A stretch of 64,000 nucleotides of DNA from Bugula neritina (lineage: Eukaryota > Bryozoa > Gymnolaemata > Cheilostomatida > Bugulidae), in the NCBI GenBank assembly GCA_964035545.1, contig OZ037772.1, positions 9,459,150 to 9,523,149 of the forward strand, written 5' to 3'. How positions within the stretch are numbered: the first letter of the stretch is position 1; each line of letters opens with the position of its first letter. This document shows positions 58,701-64,000 of this stretch, one piece after another. Both the position numbers and the translations under genes were made by a program. The notes under the pieces were generated by a model. That model ran no database searches, was not told the origin of the DNA, and saw only the letters and a list, made by a program, of their open reading frames with translations.

Positions 58701-61700
58701 TGGCATCATGCTATTTAGTGAAGCTGAAGCTAAATCTACATGTAAATGTTTAGTAGATGCAGTTAGTTGTATAATATAAAATGTGCAGCAGGCTCAACAA
58801 CTAGCAACTACAGGCAGAAAACTAATACTAACAGTATGGCAGCAGCATCTGTTACACAATCACTATTGGCAGCATTTACTACAAATCAACTGCAATAATT
58901 ACTTTACTACTTGTGTTTAAAGTTGAAGATGCAGTGTAAATACAAACAAAAGACAAAGCATGCAGAAGAAAGACAACTCCTAAAGACATATTCAGCCCAT
59001 AAACAGAGGGAGGAGACAACTAACAAAATATTGAATCATGTACCAGTTTCGGAAAAAAAGCATCTCCTTGGGTTTATTGAGCCATGTACAATTTTGCCAT
59101 CTTTAGAATATGCTTTTTGTCAACACTATTTTGCTATTACCAAAATCACTATGGCCATAAAACCTTTCACCGGTCATACCACGTTCTTAATTATACAATA
59201 TCTAAAGCCAAAATGAAAACAATTACTTGGGCAAACTTAGAAGCTGGTGATAGCTGTAAACTTTATCACACCTGCCACATGGCATGGCAATGCCAGCTTA
59301 CTTGAAGTAATATTACTGAAATATATGTCTCTGTTAGTTTCAGGGAGTAGCCGTTGCCTAGGGGTCAGAGCGTTTGCCTAGTAAGCACGAAGGTCATGGG
59401 TTCAATCTCCAGTAAAGACCATTGGTGATGTTAGGAAGAGCATCCAGTCATAATTGCTCCTGCGTGTCTCATCTGAATAAGTCCTTAGCCAGCTTTAACA
59501 AAAACCCCTTCCATCAGGGGTTTCTCACAGGGACAGTGACTATAAACTTGCGTGAGCATTTATATGTTTCTGTTAGATAGAGCAAAAACATTTGTTATTC
59601 AGGTAAACATGCAGACCATGACCTATTGAAAAAAATCTAAAACCACTCTATTAGCCCCTGTATAAAAATTTACTTTTTTGAAAAACATCGGTTAAAATAT
59701 CAAGTACTTGTCTGTGGTTGCTTCTATTTTCCTACAGCTTTTATCACTGACTCAAATATTAAGTAACACATGAGCTCTTCTTGTAAATAAAGTTATTCTT
59801 GACTGACCCGCAACTAATGTGACTCAACATGAAAAGCTAAAAGTCAACCAATCAAACACAGCAGTGGAGACCTTTACATGGCCTTAGCTTTTTAATTTCG
59901 TTAATAAATTTAGGTTTGGAGTGAGGGGTTTGGGATGCAACTGGTTAACTAACTAGCACTATCATGCTTCAAAGGTTAAAATTAAATTGCCCATTGCAAG
60001 GTGTACCAAAAAGTTGATCTAGATAGGAATGAGGAGGTAGGCTAATATAAACAGTACAAATAAACAGACACAACAAAATAAACACACACACATCTATGGT
60101 GAACACTAGCGTAACGTAGAGGCTAAAATAAACAAAACTTGTGCATAAAAAGTAGATTTTGATAAATCAAATCAAGCAAAACTGCTGCCTTTGTTATATA
60201 AAAGTTCTGAAATGACTCGCTATTATTAGCCGAGATTTTCTTACTAATTTTGACGATTTCATCTATTTCAATTTAAACTGAGAATTAAAATTAAAAAAAT
60301 ACACGCACTGAATAAGCATATAGAAGCTATATCTTATATTTAAGCAGAATTTCTACGACATCAATGAAACTTAATGAACAATAGATGCCATTGTGCGATA
60401 GACTCGGCAAAATCAAACTGGCTGAGAAATGAAACAGCGGCTAAACAAGCTTCATGCTGACTTTAGCATGGCAGCGCATAGTAGCTGACAGGGCAGCGGG
60501 GTCTAACAAAGGCAGCAGCTAAAATACATGCACAGTTAATAGAAAGGCACTCATACCTGCACTATTAGTAGACGCATTGAATAGCATGAAGGAAAGGGGA
60601 GAAGATTCCGGAACTTCCGAACTCCTAGACGTGTTAGTAGTAGCCGTGCTGTTTACCACACTGTTTACTGTACCGTTCACCACAGGAAGTGAAATATCCG
60701 TAGCCTGAGTGTCATTACTAGTCTCGGCTCTCGGCATTCGGGGCGGAGTTTCGCCGCCGATAGATACCAGAATACCAAGGACATTTCTAGAAGGGTTAAC
60801 TTGTATTCCGATGTCGAGCTTACTTGGGCACGGCTCCGAGTTGCAGTAGTCGACCTGCTCGCTGAAGCCAATGCAGTCTCGCCCTCCGTGACTAGGCGGG
60901 GGGTTGTCACAGTCCCTTCTCCGGGCTCTCTGTCCCCCTCCACAGGATACTGAGCACGTCTCCCACGGTTGCCATCCGGACCACCCACCATGCTCTGTAA
61001 GCAATGACTCATACAAAATACCGCGGTGAGTGAGCACTAGCATCAATTTGTCTATAATTTTTATTTTTTTCAGTTAAATGTTTTTTTTTCATTCTCTACT
61101 AAATGTAACAAAACAAATAAACGGGAAGCAAGATAATCAACTTATACTGTCAAAATAATTTTCCGATAATCTTTAAGGCCAGCTACAGTGGTTGAAACAT
61201 ATCAGATGTTCTGAGTCAGATCACATGACAACAGTGGCTGAGAGATCAATGCTAGTACCTGGACAGGGTCCTTGATCACATTGACGTCTATCAGTATCTG
61301 CGCCGTTGCACGGTGATCCTCCGTTGGAAGGCGAGGGATCTGAGCAGAATCTGTACCTCTCTTGATAGCCAATCAGACAGGTGACACTGCACGGTTGCCA
61401 CGGAGACCACGGCGTCCACTTACCGTCAACTGTGGGTTTAATATAAGTCCATATTACAATCACAATAAGCAGTAAAAAAATAAACTATTTCCAGTTTAAT
61501 TTAATAATTAGTTTGCATTAAGAGATACCACTTAAAACAATATGGCTGCCCTAATTGAAAATTTTTTGCCTCACATATTTCACAAAATGGCAGCATTTTT
61601 ATTTCATTATTCAGAATATCATAAATATTATCAAAACGGTTTCAACAATTGAAAAAACAAATATAGTAGTTTATGTATACAAAAATGACTTTTATTTATT

Positions 61701-63751
61701 TATAATATTGAACTGTGAAACTCTGAAAACTTGCAAAATGCATCGACACAAACCTGGACAAGGAATCAGCTCACAAGGTTCGGCCTCCATCACTTCTCCG
61801 TCGCACGGTTTACCGCCATACTGAGGGGCGGGGTTATCACAGTACCGCCTTCTCACTCTCTCTGCATCGCCACACGTAGCGCTACACGACTCCCAGGGTA
61901 ACCAGCTGCTCCACCCTCCATCAACTGTATTAAAGAACCACAAGCTACGTTTAGCCCTCTCATTTGTTAGAAACTTATAAACTATTTAAAGAGAAACTCG
62001 ATCAAGACAAAGATGACATACAAGCATTTTGCCTACTTAAAAGAAAGAATGAAATTTATCCCAGAAACACAGGTCATGGTTTTTAGAAGACTGTACAAAG
62101 CAATCATTATATAAAATAAATTGATTGAAAATGTCCTTGTTATCCTTCAACACTCTGAGGAACTGAAGTTTGTAGACTACGTATTCACAGCCAACCATCA
62201 TTATATCTAGTTGGTAACTTCCTCCCTACCAGAACAATCTTTGAGGAGACAGGACTTCTGGCTGACACTCTCTCCAAGACAAGGCTGGCCTCCATTAGCT
62301 GGCGCCGGTTTCGTACATGACCTTGACCTAGCCTGTACTCCGTAGCCACACGAATGAGAGCACTGACCCCACTCACTCCAACTATCCCAGCCTCCATCAA
62401 CTAACCAATAAAATACGAAAGAATGAGACTATCTACTGAAATACTAGACAGTTTACCATGAAAAGTGTTGCAGTTACCTCAATAGAATTTGTATGACACT
62501 GAATTACAAACAAATTATAAATCATTTATCTTGCCAAGCAGTCAGCCACCTATAAGATGAGAATTGCAGTAGTTTGCTCAGTGGACAAACATCTTTCAAT
62601 GCATAAACGTTTTGTTAGAAACGAAACTAACTTTAGCACTTGAGTAATACTTAATATACATTTTCAGAGATACAAGACTGTTTAAAAGCAAAAAATAGAA
62701 TAAAAGTTGAATATTTATGTTAAATAGACACAACATCCGCCCACCTTTCACCAGAATGTTGACTTTCTTTAGAACAGAACCAATACTGTTGTTGGCGATA
62801 CAGAAGTAGAGACCAGAGTCTAGGAGCTGGGCTGCCACAATCTGGAGAGAGTTGTTCTGGAGCTGCGAGATCCGGTCGTCCGTGTCTTCTGCTGTGATGT
62901 TGATGTAGTCTCTCTTCCAACCGACAGTTGAAGTCGGCTCCCCTGATGCCTGGCAGTCAATCACTCTGGTGTCTGAGGAAGAGAAGAGAAACTTCTGACT
63001 GACACTACTGATGCATGTATGATGTTTCACTCCATGAAACGCAGTTCATTATCAACGTGATATATGTAGTATGTATGCTTCATGGTAAATTCAGCCAATT
63101 AATTTAGTTTGTAACGAGAAGAGAGAAAATATCCAGCTTCCATTTATAAAAACCAGTCTATTTTACCATTTTTAAAGAGCATCAACAAGACTGATACACT
63201 CAGATGTTTTATGACAAAAACAGAAAAGACAATTTGAGTGATCAAAATGCATTTCAATTCAGCATATCTATTCAACATACTATATCACTTTTTAGTTATA
63301 TTCTCATATAACTGAACAAAATAAAACAATATTATAATGATATCACTATAATAATGCCATATTAAAAATTTACTATATATGCTGTATCATGATGCAACTA
63401 TATTATTATGTTATAGCATCATATTACTATAATACCATATGTTTGGCAAGGGTAATATATATCGCATTACTACAACAAGAAATACCATATATTATCATGT
63501 GACCATACAACCATATTAAACATTGAAATTTGAACAGACCAAATACTACATTTCTTTGGTTTAAAAGAAAGGATCTTTAAAAACTTCTAGAATTCTGAAG
63601 TTCTAAGACACTTACATCCCAGGTTGATAACAACTTGATTGGGTGGTTCAATAAGGAATGTGGGCGGAGATCTAACAGTGAGGTAAGCCACACCCTCTGA
63701 TGTCCCGGCATCATTGGAAGCCACACATTTATATTCACCGGCATCATCACT
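46747..63751 (-). CDS. HMCN: Hemicentin, C-terminal half (5' part beyond the right edge)
   Basis: Hemicentins are very large secreted matrix proteins that organise basement-membrane and cell-anchoring structures. Here 23 exons join in frame to about 1163 residues and a stop. In protein order: partial Ig (63616-63751), Ig (62745-62972), six TSP1, nidogen-G2F (four exons plus a linker exon), eight EGF exons and a fibulin-type C terminus. The last residues [16 protein letters not shown] match the hemicentin family ending. This domain order is diagnostic; the upstream von Willebrand A domain and most Ig domains lie outside the window. All introns are GT-AG. No break was found. Confidence 0.93.
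47452..49050. other. Hemicentin intron, mostly 23-bp array
   Basis: Positions 47452-48290 are AT-rich intron. Two stretches (47806-47860 and 48205-48262) are copies of each other and contain ACTAGTAGAATGAAATTAGT-like sequence, a plausible seed of the 23-bp array. Confidence 0.6.
48292..49044. repeat. 23-bp tandem repeat array (about 32 copies)
   Basis: The unit GAAGGTATAACTAGTAACTA + GTA repeats with a period of 23 bases and almost no variation. It contains two ACTAGT palindromes per unit. The last, slightly changed unit ends about five bases from a hemicentin splice donor (49049-49050). Confidence 0.95.
49284..49540 (+). repeat. tRNA-derived SINE in a hemicentin intron
   Basis: Head GCAGCCGTGGTGCAGGGGTT, a 17-base internal duplication of the A-box region (AGAGCTGTAGGGGTTAGAG), B box GGTTCAAACC, core GTTAGGAAGAGCATTCAG and tail GGGACGGTGACTATGAACTT. 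Confidence 0.78.
49713..49990. repeat. 17-bp degenerate tandem repeat continuous with a splice acceptor
   Basis: About 16 units of GCTAAATATAGAACAGT. On the minus strand each unit reads TTCTATATTTAG, the same as the real acceptor of the exon that starts at 49712. Confidence 0.85.
51305..51765. repeat. AT-rich TATATACA/ATATTA minisatellite
   Basis: It is built of ATATACAGATATT and ATATACATATA units with larger repeats of about 180 bases inside (51345-51530 recurs at 51560-51740), ending in a short GT run. It fills the intron between two EGF exons. Confidence 0.9.
53590..53692 (-). repeat. SINE fragment, antisense
   Basis: It matches the central part of the SINE family (GCTCTTCCTAACATCACCAA, then GGCCTTTATTGAAGATCAAA); the head is decayed or absent. 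Confidence 0.55.
53809..56111 (-). other. Hemicentin nidogen-G2F domain (four exons plus linker exon)
   Basis: Exons 55953-56111 ([20 protein letters not shown]), 55304-55441 ([15 protein letters not shown]), 54906-55061 ([12 protein letters not shown]...[11 protein letters not shown]), 54375-54544 ([15 protein letters not shown]...WNHTISY) and 53809-53908 ([13 protein letters not shown]...YDPSGPYCQ). The G2F beta-barrel binds matrix partners in nidogen. The motif [11 protein letters not shown] and the WNHTISYD stretch are typical of hemicentin G2F. Confidence 0.9.
55832..55973 (-). repeat. 21-bp in-frame tandem repeat of a splice donor
   Basis: Six units on the minus strand of the form CCCAGCATAGGTGAGTCATA + T. 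Donor-like AG|GTGAGT, AG|GTGAAT or AG|GTAAAT occurs in all but one unit, which has AT|GTGAAT. The unit is seven codons (GESYPSI) and stays open in the exon frame. Confidence 0.9.
56112..56933. other. Hemicentin intron between TSP1-6 and G2F
   Basis: It is AT-rich intron with possible decayed SINE traces around 56240-56330. No exon is supported. Confidence 0.45.
58083..58175 (+). repeat. 3' fragment of the SINE
   Basis: It starts at GTCCTTAGCCTGATTTAACA and ends in the GGGATAGTGACTATAAACTT tail; a 5'-truncated insertion. Confidence 0.65.
59341..59555 (+). repeat. tRNA-derived SINE in a hemicentin intron
   Basis: Head TAGCCGTTGCCTAGGGGTCA, B box GGGTTCAATCTCC, core GGTGATGTTAGGAAGAGCAT, tail GGGACAGTGACTATAAACTT. 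It is the best-preserved member in the window. Confidence 0.78.
60557..60823 (-). other. Possible in-frame extension of the fourth TSP1 exon
   Basis: After the expected donor (GTAAGC, 60818-60823) the frame stays open for 267 bases to a second donor (GCAG|GTATGA, 60551-60556) of the same phase. The 89 added residues are Ser/Thr-rich with several N-x-S/T sites and the stretch is more GC-rich than neighbouring introns. It could be a mucin-like alternative segment or chance. Confidence 0.4.
62745..63751 (-). other. Last hemicentin Ig domains (two exons)
   Basis: Exon 63616-63751 ends one I-set domain ([16 protein letters not shown], with the D-x-G-x-Y-x-C signature) and starts the next ([13 protein letters not shown]). 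Exon 62745-62972 completes the last Ig domain ([30 protein letters not shown]). The junction splits a Tyr codon. The remaining 5' exons lie beyond 64000. Confidence 0.9.
62973..63615. other. Hemicentin intron between the last two Ig exons
   Basis: It is AT-rich, with TATA-type low-complexity stretches at 63290-63500. No feature is supported. Confidence 0.5.
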
Positions 63752-64000
63752 CTAAAGAGAACACGTGAAAACTTGTATGACTTTATATCAGTGAAAATAA
63801 AAACGAATAAATACAGTGCTCCTTTTATATCCCACTAAGATACAGGTTCCAAAATCTCAATTCGTGACATAGTAGAATACCATATTTAACTCCTGGATCC
63901 ATTAAATTTGGCCATTTTGTCTCTATACACACATATATTATAAGCCACAAAACAGAGATTCAAGCCCTTCTCATGACCTATGAAATTTCGTTAGACATGA

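Larger units (their letters stand above)
57880..60550. other. Long hemicentin intron
   Basis: It contains a 3' SINE fragment (58083-58175), a full SINE (59341-59555) and AT-rich sequence. Small open frames at 58528-59305 show no recognisable domain and no frame-compatible splice pair. Confidence 0.6.
56934..62400 (-). other. Hemicentin thrombospondin type 1 repeats (six exons)
   Basis: In protein order: 62230-62400, 61754-61924, 61259-61429, 60824-60994, 57709-57879 (171 nt each) and 56934-57095 (162 nt). Each has the WxxWxxW start, here WDSWSEW, WSSWLPW, WTPWSPW, WSGWQPW, WSTWKDW and WTSWENW. The usual CSxTC or CSxSC and RxR follow, with six Cys. The tryptophans are candidate C-mannosylation sites. 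All exons are phase 1 at both ends, as expected from exon duplication. Six TSP1 repeats match the number in vertebrate hemicentin-1. Confidence 0.92.

Noticed and set aside
58911-59305. Plus-strand open frames of 73-101 codons
   Set aside because: No domain, composition like intron, overlapping frames; no sign of a gene.
62720-62920. A second minus-strand frame over the Ig exon
   Set aside because: Shifted frame of a clear Ig domain exon.

Overview
The window is animal nuclear DNA: AT-rich, intron-dense, with GT-AG introns, tRNA-derived SINEs, microsatellites and a cut-and-paste DNA transposon. The right part encodes the C-terminal half of a hemicentin with the full bilaterian domain order. 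The SINE type and gene content suggest an invertebrate, possibly a lophotrochozoan, but the species cannot be fixed from sequence alone. Positions 1-45.8 kb hold a head-to-tail cluster of twelve related C2H2 zinc-finger genes, all on the minus strand (named here L to A from left to right). Each copy has its own tiny first exon (MADDMS or a variant), nine copies have a TATA box 102-113 nt upstream of the ATG, and each complete copy ends in its own zinc-finger exon with a stop. By my exon reconstruction ten copies are intact (K, J, I, H, G, F, E, C, B, A), one is broken (D) and one runs off the left edge (L). All internal exons are phase 1 at both ends. The middle exon is a long Ser/Thr/Gln-rich, probably disordered region. 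In L, K and G it carries PLDLS, the classic CtBP-docking sequence; most other copies carry PTDMS or PTDTS at the matching place. The last exon(s) carry two to four zinc fingers. The proteins therefore look like small CtBP-recruiting DNA-binding repressors in an expanding family. The cluster grew by segmental duplication: about 11.5 kb (genes K-J-I-H) is repeated as G-F-E-D, and recombination inside the middle exon produced chimeric genes (A, G). A 3004-bp transposon (12090-15093, plus strand) with 32-bp terminal inverted repeats, a 4-bp ACAT target duplication and an intact three-exon transposase of about 596 residues sits in an intron of gene I. The matching site in gene E is empty. Positions 46.5-63.8 kb hold the 3' part of a hemicentin gene on the minus strand: 23 frame-consistent exons for about 1163 residues, in the order Ig, Ig, six TSP1, nidogen-G2F, eight EGF, fibulin-type C terminus and stop. 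Three short tandem repeats in its introns are tied to splice sites: a 21-bp repeat that copies a donor and stays in frame, a 17-bp repeat that copies an acceptor, and a perfect 23-bp array that abuts a donor. The rest of the window is SINEs, simple repeats and decayed exon relics.
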